A stretch of 64,000 bases of DNA from Trypanosoma brucei gambiense DAL972 (lineage: Eukaryota > Euglenozoa > Kinetoplastea > Trypanosomatida > Trypanosomatidae): NCBI RefSeq assembly GCF_000210295.1, contig NC_026742.1:310001-374000 (forward strand). The letters run 5' to 3'. The translations under genes and the position numbers were made by a program. How positions within the stretch are numbered: the stretch's first letter is position 1; each line of letters opens with the position of its first letter. This document shows positions 10,258 to 20,720 of this stretch, in pieces. The notes beneath the pieces are model-generated. The model saw nothing but the letters and a program-made list of their open reading frames with translations. It did no database searches and had not been told where the DNA came from.

Positions 10258-10792
10258 CTTATTTTTTTTTCCTACCCCTAACTCGCCACGTATGTTCTCC
10301 TTTATGGGGGATTATCCTTCCTACTAAAGTGGTTAATATGTGCGATGGTGAACACGATTGGGGGTACACGTAAATAAATATATATGTATATTTGGTCATA
10401 TTTACAGAGGGGAAATGAAGAGGGGAAACAAATAATACACCTGACAGGAAACCGCAACATCATTTACTTCGTGTTGGTGATGACGCCGGCCCACACTCAC
10501 CCCCTCCCTTCTCCCACAGTCAAAAGGGGCTTAACAAAAAAAAATCCGCGCAATAAAACTCCAACGGAGATTCGAAGAACAGGCGGCAAAGCAAAGGAGA
10601 ATAGTTACGCGTATATGCATACTTCAATGTCGGGTTTAGGAACTTCCCCCTTGGTAGAGATAACGACACGTATAGAAAATAATGCGCGATCCTCATTTCC
10701 CCCCAGCCCTTTATGTTAAGAGGAGTCCAACACCATGCGCGTCGATATGAACGGTCCGGTTGCGGACTCATCAATACTCCATAGATCCGTCC
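10258..10792. other. Intergenic spacer
   Basis: It contains a purine-rich plus-strand run at about 10406-10432 (polypyrimidine on the coding strand), a likely splice signal for the PAM2/tail-anchor gene, and the 3' UTR of the ELMO gene. No coding frame of note. Confidence 0.55.
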
Positions 10793-11902
10793 CTACTCGG
10801 GGGAGAAAAAGCTCTCTAGGAATTTAGACAAGTATTTGTTGTATTCCATAACGTGTGGAAGGTCACGATGCCAACACTCCTTGAAACTCAGCAATAGTTG
10901 ATGATGGAGAGCGAAGTAGCCAACCTCGAAATCGCTCGTCTCCTCCCCCTCCGAGCAGTCGACGGAATTTTGAGAGAGTGCACCGATTGATTGAGCCCCC
11001 ACTTCCGACATCGCAGCAGCACTACGCAAACTACCGGTAAGAATTCCGGGTTTATGACCACGCGAAATTGTGTCATAAAGCACCTCTAGTTGTGGAAGAA
11101 ACACCTTGTAGTCCCGCTGAAGGAGTAATTGGGCTGTAAACTGAATGGAGACAACAGCGAGAAGGTACCAATGATTCTTTTCATCGGCTAGCGCACGCTT
11201 ATTGAATTCCATCATTCCTTTTAGATGGTCATTATATGCCTCGGCAAAGTGCAGAAATTGGCGGAGAGCGAGCACACCACCACCACGGAGGTCTGTCACG
11301 GGGTCCATGCCCTGAAACCCGAGATCGTTCCACTCGCTGCTCCTTCGGGCGAATGCCGACTTGGGTTTCCCCGCCGCCACCCACAACCTTTCCAGTAGCG
11401 CAATATGCTGTGGGTTTCCGTCGTCGAATGCCGTGGCTCGTTCCGCCTCTAAGCGAGCCGCCTGCTCCTCGCAACGGCATAACTGTTGCATCATATGACA
11501 CACATGCCCCTCTGCACCATTTGCACCATCCGCAGGTGGTTGGTCGGCAGTCCCCACCGGGAACGCCCCCTGCAGGCACTCGAAGAGCTTACGATTAATT
11601 CTAATCGCTTTCTCCTCCCCGCCACGGAAGAAGAACACCAACTGCCCAACCGTGGTGATTTCCCCCTTCATTATGTGTTCAGCAGCCTTCTTCACGGCTA
11701 ACTCTGGCTGGTTTACAGCAATATTAACACTCTGTAAAACCGGCGTGCGACGACAGACCTTTCGTGTTTGGCAACGGTATACCTTATATAAGAGGAACAA
11801 CAAACCCCCTGCTCCAGCTACAAGCGCCGCCATTACGGGTGTCGGGAGACCGAAACACCTGCTATCGCTCCCCACTTCCAGACAAGACATAATGGAACCC
11901 AT
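10793..11902 (-). CDS. ELMO-domain protein, membrane-anchored
   Basis: 369 residues. The N-terminus MGSIMSC fits an N-myristoylation site (Gly2, Ser6) with a neighbouring Cys7 for possible palmitoylation. A hydrophobic helix follows at about 22-42 ('TPVMAALVAGAGGLLFLLYKVY'), then a basic Arg/Lys cluster. The ELMO/CED-12 core lies at about 165-240: 'HIALLERLW', then 'SEWNDLGFQGMDPVTDLRGGG', 'LALRQFLHFAE'. The Trp-x-x-x-Gly-Phe-Gln-Gly...Thr-Asp-x-Arg-Gly signature is intact; in ELMOD proteins the conserved arginine here is needed for GAP activity on ARL-family GTPases. The second half ('WYLLAVVSIQFTAQLLL', 'LLLSFKECWHRDLPHVMEYNKYL') fits the end of the family. Likely role: an ARL GTPase-activating protein on a membrane, which is established for ELMOD relatives but inferred here. 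Confidence 0.88.
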   Translation of the reverse strand: MGSIMSCLEVGSDSRCFGLPTPVMAALVAGAGGLLFLLYKVYRCQTRKVCRRTPVLQSVNIAVNQPELAVKKAAEHIMKGEITTVGQLVFFFRGGEEKAIRINRKLFECLQGAFPVGTADQPPADGANGAEGHVCHMMQQLCRCEEQAARLEAERATAFDDGNPQHIALLERLWVAAGKPKSAFARRSSEWNDLGFQGMDPVTDLRGGGVLALRQFLHFAEAYNDHLKGMMEFNKRALADEKNHWYLLAVVSIQFTAQLLLQRDYKVFLPQLEVLYDTISRGHKPGILTGSLRSAAAMSEVGAQSIGALSQNSVDCSEGEETSDFEVGYFALHHQLLLSFKECWHRDLPHVMEYNKYLSKFLESFFSPE

Positions 11903-13163
11903 AACCTGCTGTTAGTAAATGCGTCTACAAATATATAAAGAAAAGGCGTTGGGCCTCAAATTAAGGCAAAGTTGCCGTATGCGACCCTCCTGTCCCAAGT
12001 CGTTCGGCACCGCTTATAAGTTTCTACACCCCCCCCCCCTAGATACAAAATAGATGTAGCAGCACAAGGAGTATAGAAAGGGGGAAAAAACAGACACGGG
12101 AGCAAGTGACTGCGTGTGCGTATGTGACTCAGCAGCCTCGGAAAACTAGTAGTACCAAACGACGAGAAAGAGGATGGGAAGCGTAGCAGAGGAAAAAAAG
12201 AAAAAGAAAAAAGACACAGGTGGAAAAAGTGTAGTATACATCAACGACCCGGCATAATAGACTGTGACGCTACATCACCATATTTTTTCTTACCCTTTTT
12301 TCTTTCTCCCACTAAAAGGTGCATCAACGCACCCATTCCACTTGGCAAGTTTAGTAAATGAAATGAAAGAGGCAGTTACGAAAATAAAAATAATAAAAAT
12401 AACAATGTGGTGACTATGGATAATACTTACGAAAGCGACGAACGAACAGGAGGTATTTTTTTTTTTAAGCGTGAAAAGGGGGCATTACTAAAACTATGGA
12501 TACATTGTGGCACAAAAATGAGCATGGTATAGTTAAATACAGATATATTTATATTAAAATGCACTAAGTAGGAATAAACGAACGAAAACAAAGCAACAGA
12601 GCAAAGTCCATCCTCCCCAAAGGCAGTCACTGAGAAAAACGGATGACAATTACAACAGCAAAAAGAATAATAATAATAAAAAAAGAAACATCACCGCACC
12701 TCGGCTGGGATGCCGACAACCCCGAAGGAAGACTATACCAAAGGGTACGAAAAAAAAAAAAGGAGGAACGGGGGAGGAAGGCGCGAAAGAGAGAAAAGTA
12801 AAATAAATTCTGTATTTTTTATGGAAGCATAAATGGAAATAACAATACACAACATGAAATTGAGGAAAGCAGTGAGGGAAAATCGAAAGGGGAAGGGAAA
12901 TTGAAATCTGTATCAACCCTCATACACGCAAGATGGTGTGTATGTGTGGGAGATTGAACAATGGCGCCTGTGTAGTTCTATATCCCCATAGAAATACACA
13001 GACATTTATGGTTGCGGAATCGTTTCTATCCGTGACCCGCCTTACAGCAACCAACACACATCCGTTTGGTTGGCAACTTTCTTAACCAAACGTTCACGCA
13101 AACCTCTCAACTACCTATACAAAAAGCATGACGGCGTGTACAAGCCACCTCACTGTGCATATC
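11903..13163. other. Intergenic spacer, 1.26 kb
   Basis: A-rich and purine-rich on the plus strand (for example 12186-12230, 12650-12690, 12748-12800), hence polypyrimidine tracts on the coding strand upstream of the ELMO gene. A C-run occurs at 12031-12040. Minus-strand frames such as 12650-12916 are made almost wholly of Phe/Ser/Leu encoded by these tracts and are not considered genes. Confidence 0.55.
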
Positions 13164-14615
13164 CTACCGTGACCGCTGCCGAAACGACGAGTACCTGGCG
13201 GAAGGAACGTCACCAGCGAAGTTTATGGCTCTTCGTTGGCGCCGTCTCCCGGTTCTGTTGGTCCTGTCCAAGCCTTGCATTAGGGAAGGTGTTTTGGCAT
13301 TTCTTTGATCAATCGACCCTTCCCGCGATCTCCCCGACTCTTGTGAAACAGGGCAGATGACAGTCACAGCCCGGTCGTCACCCACTGGGAGAACTTGCAG
13401 GCATCCATCGCTACAAGAGTCTAACAAAGAAGTTTGTGACGATTTACCTTCTGTCTCAGGCGCAGGTCCCTCTTTTGCATTCTCGATTATCGAGCTCACC
13501 GTTTCCAAAGGTCCAAACCACGCTGACGACCACCGTGACATCCCTCCTCTCGCTTCGGCCGGCAGAGAAAAAGACGGTGACCCCGAAGCAACGCACCCCG
13601 AGGATGTCCGAGGCGAATCGGTTGCCCACGCTCCCATTGTTTCATGCGGAGGTAAGATCCGACTATGATGGATATTACATGTAGTCATATCCTTTGGCAT
13701 TCCGTTAGGAGACTCAACAAAAATATCACTGTTAGGGGAATGCGCCGTTATTGATTCATCCACAAACCACTCAGATTCTTCGGGTACCGCTTGGAACGTG
13801 TACGAGGGCACAAAGGGAGTGCGATGGTAAAAATTGACATCCAGCACATCAACGTACATGTCGTCTGACATCCGCGGTACAAAAGGGTGACTGCCAGTAC
13901 CGTTAGGCACACCAAACCACGACCGATCCCTGTTATGTTGCGATGGTAACAAGATACCACCGCTTCGCATGCCACTTGACTCTTCACAAGGTATATATCG
14001 ACTACCACCGCTTATTATAGAAGAAGGAAACCCCCTTCCCGTGAAGAGCGAACTGGTAGTGATGGGAGGCCCCTCGTGCTGGCTGGAGGGTAGAGGCATT
14101 TTGCTTCCCTGCTGCCGCGCAACATCCACGCGGTGTGTTTTGTCAGTTCCGCCACCGTCAGTGATATTTCCCTCACTCGCTGATTCATCCTTCAACGTGG
14201 GAGGCGTTGTGGACTCGTGCCCAACAGCATCGGTGGTAGTTTCCGCACGCGGCGACCGCAGCTCAGTTGCTGCCTTCACTGACCAGTCCAATGCCACGCA
14301 GTCGACCCCACGACTGCTACTTCCTCCGCTTGAGGTTAATCCAATTGGGCGACGAGTGGAACGGCGGGCGCGCCTCGGGATCCTTGACGACCCTTCAGCC
14401 TTATTTCCCCCCAACCGAATACCACTGTTACTTCTATTAACATTGTTAATACCACCTTCACTCACGCGCATTGCAGGGTCGCTGTGACGAATAGAACCGA
14501 TTTGATTATGGTCATCGCCTGCGTCTTGAAAACCAGTACTGGTGGTGTTGCTACTGGGAGCAAGGCCTCTTTGAACCGTTGCTCGCGCCTTACTGCCTCC
14601 GGTCCACCGAAGCAT
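13164..14615 (-). CDS. Low-complexity hypothetical protein
   Basis: 483 residues, ATG at 14615. I recognise no domain. The sequence is rich in Ser, Gly, Arg, Pro and Thr and probably disordered for most of its length. Arg/Ser clusters lie near residues 75-100 ('RIPRRARRSTRRP') and at the C-terminus ('TNRTGRRRQRRAIN'). A slightly more ordered part around 275-320 has aromatic and acidic residues ('DDMYVDVLDVNFYHRTPF'). No signal peptide or transmembrane helix. Codon usage resembles the neighbours and the reverse strand is broken by stops, so the frame is very likely real. The basic, serine-rich makeup would suit a phosphorylated RNA-binding or cytoskeletal protein, but nothing in the sequence decides this. 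Confidence 0.75.
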   Translation of the reverse strand: MLRWTGGSKARATVQRGLAPSSNTTSTGFQDAGDDHNQIGSIRHSDPAMRVSEGGINNVNRSNSGIRLGGNKAEGSSRIPRRARRSTRRPIGLTSSGGSSSRGVDCVALDWSVKAATELRSPRAETTTDAVGHESTTPPTLKDESASEGNITDGGGTDKTHRVDVARQQGSKMPLPSSQHEGPPITTSSLFTGRGFPSSIISGGSRYIPCEESSGMRSGGILLPSQHNRDRSWFGVPNGTGSHPFVPRMSDDMYVDVLDVNFYHRTPFVPSYTFQAVPEESEWFVDESITAHSPNSDIFVESPNGMPKDMTTCNIHHSRILPPHETMGAWATDSPRTSSGCVASGSPSFSLPAEARGGMSRWSSAWFGPLETVSSIIENAKEGPAPETEGKSSQTSLLDSCSDGCLQVLPVGDDRAVTVICPVSQESGRSREGSIDQRNAKTPSLMQGLDRTNRTGRRRQRRAINFAGDVPSARYSSFRQRSR

Positions 14616-15069
14616 TACAGTACCTTGCGAAAGTTATGTTTGTATGACGCGCTATTAAGCGATCGTGCGTGAGTCCGAGGAAGTAATAGACAAGAACAGT
14701 TTTACCACTACCGACGTGTCACTCCAACACCTCCCTTTCTGTACCTAATCCTGCTAAAAAAAAGGGTTTCTTATGTGACCACAACGCAATGTCACAAAGA
14801 GTGTCACAAAAACACACACAAAAACGAATATATCACTTGCTGCGAGAGTCCTTTCGTTTCTCATTTAATGTATTGTCAAATCGAAGAAATTAAATGGAAA
14901 AAATGCGGCAGAACAGAAGAAAGATGAAAAGAGAAGTGAGTCTGGTACGCCAGATGCAAGAAAAACAACGAGTCCTGAAGAAGTATAATAGAAGGGTTAA
15001 CACAAGAAAGATGGGAAGAAAACATAGTAACGTAAAACAAAACGAAACACTCATTCACTCACTCACTAA

Positions 15070-15072
<3 letters not shown>

Positions 15073-15101
<29 letters not shown>
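15073..15101. repeat. (TA)n microsatellite
   Basis: About 14 uninterrupted TA units in the spacer upstream of the 483-residue gene. Confidence 0.9.
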
Positions 15102-15103
<2 letters not shown>

Positions 15104-15527
15104 AATAACACGACACCTGTGCATCAAAGCATGTGTACGCCGATAAGGAAAGAGACACTGGCAACAGTCAGTAGCTAAGCCACCACAAACAGAGTAGGAA
15201 AGGAAAGAGAAAAAGAGAAGACGAGAAAAAACCGTAAATGTGCTTCGACCATCGACCTCCTTCGATTAGTGTTGTTGTGGACCACAAAAAGGCCAAAGAA
15301 AAGAAGGATGCCAGTGAATTTAAAAAAAAAAAATCTCATGGCAACGATAAATGTAGGTGAGGTGGGCGGAATCATGTGCATTGCATTCGCTTGCTTGCCC
15401 ACTGAGTACAAGGGAAAGCAACAACAAAAAAGGGGAGAGGAAGCGAGGAGAGAAGGAAAAACAGCCGACATTCGGAAGTGTGTAGTGAAAAGAGGGAAGA
15501 GCGACAACAACTGCAAAGAGCAGTAGA

Positions 15528-15534
<7 letters not shown>

Positions 15535-15558
<24 letters not shown>
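15535..15558. repeat. (TA)n microsatellite
   Basis: About 12 uninterrupted TA units, flanked by purine-rich sequence. Confidence 0.9.
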
Positions 15559-16592
15559 GTCCCCTCCAAACTCCCTAGAACCACACAAACAAAAACGGTG
15601 GAAGTCAAACTATTTCCCTCGTTCTCACTCATATTTTTAAGCACTCAAGCGCATGTACATTCTACAATTATAACGGGGTCTATACTGATCCCATACAACC
15701 CGCTGACAGCACCGCTACCCTCACCGTCTCGTAACATACTCAGTTACGCCATCAATACCCAGCCCCATGAACCGTTTATATTCTCCCCGTGTTGCTTCGC
15801 TTCTGACGCACATAGATAAGGTGGAACAGGGATAAAAATAAACTCCCTTCGGGCAATAAGTCATTTTTTCACCTCTTATAACAGTCTACAACCTTCTCCG
15901 TCCCACACCCACACCATCATTATCATTATCTTCGGTTTTTCAACTTTATCACCATCATCTTTTCACTCACACGACACACAAACCTTCAACCCCCCCCCAC
16001 ACACACACCACACTCTAATACAACCACATCAGATGCTCCAAAGAGCCTTTCACCTTAACCTCGTGATTACAAACAGCAACAAAAAGACGCACTCCTATTC
16101 GTTTTCACTCCTTCGCTCCTACTCCAATTTCCTTTTTGCACAGAATCAAACAGCAATACTTACACAAGCCGACAAAAAACAGTGAGACACCGGGGGCAGC
16201 AGTGGTGGTAAAGTAAAGTGAAGTTGAAGTGAAGGGGAAAAAGAAACAAACAGACAAAAAAAGAAGGGGGGAAGCAGTCATTCAGCTGCTGGACAAAATA
16301 AAAAGTAAAGGTTGTATAACAAGAAGTGCTCCTATAGGGTACAGCTGCTGTGCGCACATTTGACGAAGATAAGGAAAAAGGTGGTGTGGTGACGCGAACA
16401 GAGTGTGGCGGGGGGGCATGGAAAAAAATAAGTGAATGTCGACATCTCCCTTCCCGAATATCCAAACAAAGTACACCGAAACGAAGGGGAAAACAACAGT
16501 TATACATACCTACTTCAATCAATAGATTACCTTAATGGTTGACCAAAATTATAAGATACCTCCCCTTCCCTCTTTCCTCTTCACTAACTTTC

Positions 16593-19500
16593 TCATACGT
16601 AGCGCTCAGCAAACTTCAACAAGGGACCATCGAACTGCGCCCACTGGTAAAAGTCTGGTAATCCACCAACAACAGGTTCAGTGAATGGCGTGGAAGATAT
16701 GTTAGATGCTACCGAAGGGGATATTGTGCGGCACCGGCCATTAACTTCGCCTGCTTCCTGCCCTGACAAGTTCAACTTCGGCGTTGGTGTGCCCGCTTGC
16801 GCGTCAGTGTGTGCGCTCTCGCGGTACTGTCGGTAATATTTCGCCGCATCAATCAACAATTTGACACCCGATGGTTTTTCATCCTGCGCGGCACGAAATG
16901 AGGAAACTCCCGCCGCAGCAGCGTTACCCGATGGGGGCCCGCCTCCATTCACAGAGGCAGACGCACTGCCTTCCGTTCCCAAGCCAGAAGAGTCACCACC
17001 ACCACCACCGTGCAGGGCAACCTTTTTGGCAAGTTGCCGCTCGTACTCCTCCACAGCATTCCATGACATAAGCTGCAGGGCTGCGGCAAGCAAAAACAAT
17101 GGAGCGCAATAATACCCGCAAGGAGGAACACCGGTAGCACCTATATCCCTGCGGTGTCCAGGGTCAGGTACACCGTCCCTAAAGCACGGCATAAACCAAA
17201 CATCAGCACGACATCGATTAGGGATGATACCAACAACTGGAATACGTGCGTAGAATGGTTGATCCGCAGATTGTAAAGTTGGACCGCAGTGGGAACCGAG
17301 GGAAGCAGTGTTGGTTGAATCCACAAAGGAGAGCGATGGACTTGTATGTGTCGTCTCGTGAGCCACACCACTTGTAATGGAGGCTTCACGGGCAGCCGCT
17401 GCATCCGCGCTGCTGCCATTCAAATCCACAGGCTTCTCGAAATTTGAGACGACGGCCGAAACCCCCGCAGCAATACCACCAGCGGCTACGGAGGGTGGTA
17501 AGGCTGGCGAAAGGGGTGCGGTGCAACCTGGAGACACTGATTTCGGTGTCTGTGCTGTTGTTTGCTCTGTCACTGACACTTCCCGCCGTGACGGGGCCCA
17601 CATATCCCACCGTAAGGCTGCTCGGTCAGCACGAAAAACGGGACTCATCCAGCTCTTGTTCATGCATTCAAGAGCACTCGAAGACTGTGATAACGGCGCG
17701 ATCTCACGACGTGGCGGCCGCGGTGCATAATAAACAATGAAACTGCCACAATTGTGCTTGGCACAGTGGTTTTGATCGAACACAGGCCTCCAGAGCACAG
17801 CAATCCATGACTGGTAATCAAGTTCTGTGACGTTAGCAGTAAGAAGTACGGAATAGCGTGGATCCTGTGCGGCAAGATCACGCACTTGCTCTAACACAAG
17901 GCTTCGTTGGTCAGGGCGTTCCGCGGCACCCCACGTGAGCCACCCCACACCGGAGCTATCATCCATCTCTTCTGATCCGTCACGTACCGTCGAAGCTGTT
18001 TCTACCGATCCCCTAGGTGTGGCACAATCCTTACCAGTTGCCGATTTTGTTATAGCAGGGTAGGTGCACGCAAGCGGGGGCTCATGGTCAGTATCCCCTT
18101 GGCCACTTTCCCCGGTGCAGACGCACGTCGGTGAAGTGCGGCCGCTAGCTGGCCGTCGTTGGAAGGCGTTACAGGAATCGTCCCCCGATCTCAACTGCAT
18201 AGCCTTCAGTTCCGCGTAGGTAGCGGACGATTCAAGAAAACGAAGCCGAAAACCACTAAGAAACGGACTATACACCACGGTTTCCTGCGGAAATCGCATC
18301 GGTGTGAGGGGAACTGGTTGCGCTAGCCGAACCGCGCAGGCAAATGGCATGTCCAGCGACTCCCATATACAACGCAGAGGGATTAAGGGTTCAACAAACG
18401 TTGGAGGGTGACCTCCTCGAGATGGCGTGCGTTCCTCATTGCCGGGTGTTGCACTTTTTGGTGACGCAGCGGGCGACTCGACAAGGCGGGTGGCTAAAAG
18501 GATGGGAGAAACAGCACAGACAAATGAAACGATATTCCCGTAAACTTGCGGTTCAAATGGGATGTCGGCACCCCCCTCATCAAAGAGATCCTCCAGTGCT
18601 CCATGTTGCTCATACATCGGAGGGTGGAGTGGCAAATGTCGGGCGTGGCCTGGTGCCCGCGCGTGACTCCACGGGCTTGCACTGCTTGGTGTCTGGGCTG
18701 TAGCCCTCCCGCCCCCATCCCCACATGTCAACCCCGACATTTGTGTGGGGCTTCCCTCTAACGGTTGCCGCCGGTGTTGAGAAGTAGGTGACTTCCACAT
18801 GTAATTACCCGCAACACTCCTCACCGTTTCGTGGCCCCCTCCACCGGCAAGCAGGAGGGGGCCCGACCGCTCACCACTCGCACATGATTCTGTGCAGGAG
18901 TAACCACCCTGATAAGCGATGCCCACTGCTATATTTGACCGATGGTGCTGCAAATCTTTAGGGGGTACGGGTTCCCACTGCGATGCTCGGTGTGCTGTCG
19001 GAGACTTGTGTGAGCATCCTTGGTGATGCTTCGTCCCCAATGCTTCTGCTGCGGGAGGCCCACAAGTGGGAGACACACCCGTCGGCGTATGACCGAATAG
19101 GTTTGTTGGCTCCCCATACGGCTGCCTCTGATTGTGCAACATTTCCGTGTCGTGACCGTGATCACCAAGCATTGTTAGCGCTGGTGGTTTCAACTCTTGA
19201 TTGCAAGAGATACATAGATTTCCCTCCCTTGCCTTCGGTTTCCCTTGATCGGTTTGACTTGTTTTTTGCCCAGCAGTAACTTCGCACCCTGCGGCTCCCT
19301 GTTCATCTACCTTCCCAGGTAACTTGTTAGTTTTCTCCGTAGTGTTTATCTTGGTAGAGGCATATGACTCACCCTGTCCGCCGTTTTCACCCAGAGGGAA
19401 CAAACCATCACTCTTATATTGACATGCATTTTGGTTACACCGTTTCCCAGCGTCGTTTGGGTGTAGGGGAAGTCCCTGGTGGCCACCTTCGTCCAGCGAA

Positions 19501-20720
19501 CAATGTTTTGTCCCCCCAAACGTCCTATTGTTCTCCCTGCTTCCGTCGTTGGAATTTTTACCATGACTATTTCTTCTTTCATTCAGATACCTAGAATCTC
19601 CAGGTGGGCCCGCAACACTTTTTTCTGTTTCCACACTTCGATCCAGAGCATCAGAACAATCCTCCTGACCAACCCCTGGTCCCCGCATGCTTCCCTCAAC
19701 GAAAAAAGGAGGAGTTTCCCTAGAAGTGGAGCCGTCACCAGTATCACACCTCCTCCCGTCAACGTACGATGGAATGATGCCCTTATTACCTCCACTCACC
19801 GCGGAGTCCGAGGGAAGCATCACACGCTCGTCGGTGCGTGGAGCTTCCCCGTAGAAGAACGTTGGAGGAGATGGATTTATTGTGCCCCCAAAACACTGTT
19901 GGTGCTGACTATTGTGGTGAAAATTGTGATAGACCTGGTGTGGTTGATGATAACGATGTTGCTGCTGCTGCTGGTGCTCTCTATAGCGGTTCTGCTCATC
20001 CATCTGCTGACGAATTTGATGGTATATGTAGGCGTCATCGTTGGTGGAAGGACCGGTTGCTATGGCAGTTGGGGCTGATCGTGACAGGTAGCCGTAATGA
20101 CGCGGGGTTGATCGCCACTGGTGGTTGTGACCATTGCCACTTGTACCTAACATGGCCGGCGCCAAAAGCGGTGGAACCAACCCTCCACAACCTGGTGGGG
20201 GCATACCAACAAATGGAGGAACCTGATGGAACGGACCCACCCGCTGCTGAGAAGGATTTTGCACACAATTTTCCATTGGCATATCCACAAACGAAGTTGC
20301 ATCTGGTAGGGGAAGCGGTTGTGGCGGCTGCGGCACCGGGCGCGGACCTTCCCCAAATTGACCCCACCGATGTACCTGCTGACCAGATACCATTGAGGAC
20401 TCAACGGACCCCGGCGATGCGGCAACGCACGGGGCCCTTTGAGCAATTTTCATTAGCCATGGGCGCTGCGATTGCGATGGTTGTTTCTGTTGCGGTTGAT
20501 GTTTCTGAAAACTTGGTATCGGACCGCCTATAAGTGCCGGGGGTCCACTACGACACGTTGGTGCCTCCACGAAGACTCTCGAACAGTCTCCGTTTCCCGC
20601 TGATGCGTCCATAACACACTGAAGGCCGTCCGCGCTACTACTACTAAGCTGACTCTTCGATGAAACATCACATGATAACGGGGCAGTTACACCCTTCTCC
20701 ACGTAAGTGTAGTTTAGCAT
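16593..20720 (-). CDS. DUF789-like protein with long Gln/Pro-rich N-terminus
   Basis: 1375 residues. Residues 1-700 are low complexity: Pro-rich (about 90-200), Gln/His-rich (about 240-280) and Ser/Gly/Thr-rich. The C-terminal half carries an ordered series of motifs matching the DUF789 family known from plants and other eukaryotes. 'LRCIWESLDMPFACAVRL' (about 785-805) corresponds to the family's Trp-Glu-x-x-aromatic start. 'DYQSWIAVLWRPVF' (about 970-985) corresponds to its Ser-Trp-x-Ser-Val-Ala-Trp-Tyr-Pro segment, followed by 'SFIVYYA'. 'VVGIIPNRCRADVW' (about 1165-1180), an alanine-rich helix ('LFLLAAALQLMSW', about 1210-1222) and a final 'DFYQWAQF' also line up. Long insertions separate these motifs. 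DUF789 has no assigned biochemical function. No signal peptide or transmembrane helix. The gene assignment is firm; the family assignment is by motif order and spacing. Confidence 0.82.
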   Translation of the reverse strand: MLNYTYVEKGVTAPLSCDVSSKSQLSSSSADGLQCVMDASAGNGDCSRVFVEAPTCRSGPPALIGGPIPSFQKHQPQQKQPSQSQRPWLMKIAQRAPCVAASPGSVESSMVSGQQVHRWGQFGEGPRPVPQPPQPLPLPDATSFVDMPMENCVQNPSQQRVGPFHQVPPFVGMPPPGCGGLVPPLLAPAMLGTSGNGHNHQWRSTPRHYGYLSRSAPTAIATGPSTNDDAYIYHQIRQQMDEQNRYREHQQQQQHRYHQPHQVYHNFHHNSQHQQCFGGTINPSPPTFFYGEAPRTDERVMLPSDSAVSGGNKGIIPSYVDGRRCDTGDGSTSRETPPFFVEGSMRGPGVGQEDCSDALDRSVETEKSVAGPPGDSRYLNERRNSHGKNSNDGSRENNRTFGGTKHCSLDEGGHQGLPLHPNDAGKRCNQNACQYKSDGLFPLGENGGQGESYASTKINTTEKTNKLPGKVDEQGAAGCEVTAGQKTSQTDQGKPKAREGNLCISCNQELKPPALTMLGDHGHDTEMLHNQRQPYGEPTNLFGHTPTGVSPTCGPPAAEALGTKHHQGCSHKSPTAHRASQWEPVPPKDLQHHRSNIAVGIAYQGGYSCTESCASGERSGPLLLAGGGGHETVRSVAGNYMWKSPTSQHRRQPLEGSPTQMSGLTCGDGGGRATAQTPSSASPWSHARAPGHARHLPLHPPMYEQHGALEDLFDEGGADIPFEPQVYGNIVSFVCAVSPILLATRLVESPAASPKSATPGNEERTPSRGGHPPTFVEPLIPLRCIWESLDMPFACAVRLAQPVPLTPMRFPQETVVYSPFLSGFRLRFLESSATYAELKAMQLRSGDDSCNAFQRRPASGRTSPTCVCTGESGQGDTDHEPPLACTYPAITKSATGKDCATPRGSVETASTVRDGSEEMDDSSGVGWLTWGAAERPDQRSLVLEQVRDLAAQDPRYSVLLTANVTELDYQSWIAVLWRPVFDQNHCAKHNCGSFIVYYAPRPPRREIAPLSQSSSALECMNKSWMSPVFRADRAALRWDMWAPSRREVSVTEQTTAQTPKSVSPGCTAPLSPALPPSVAAGGIAAGVSAVVSNFEKPVDLNGSSADAAAAREASITSGVAHETTHTSPSLSFVDSTNTASLGSHCGPTLQSADQPFYARIPVVGIIPNRCRADVWFMPCFRDGVPDPGHRRDIGATGVPPCGYYCAPLFLLAAALQLMSWNAVEEYERQLAKKVALHGGGGGDSSGLGTEGSASASVNGGGPPSGNAAAAGVSSFRAAQDEKPSGVKLLIDAAKYYRQYRESAHTDAQAGTPTPKLNLSGQEAGEVNGRCRTISPSVASNISSTPFTEPVVGGLPDFYQWAQFDGPLLKFAERYV

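Larger units (their letters stand above)
14616..16592. other. Intergenic spacer, 2 kb
   Basis: It contains two (TA)n microsatellites (about 15073-15101 and 15535-15558), purine-rich plus-strand blocks at 14880-15050 and 15180-15530 (polypyrimidine on the coding strand, likely splice signals of the gene ending at 13164) and a pyrimidine-rich plus-strand block at about 15620-16140. The right part is the 3' UTR of the DUF789-like gene. No credible coding frame. Confidence 0.55.

Noticed and set aside
9635..10327. 230-codon plus-strand frame opposite the tail-anchored protein gene
   Set aside because: Antisense shadow of a supported gene in G/C-rich coding sequence.
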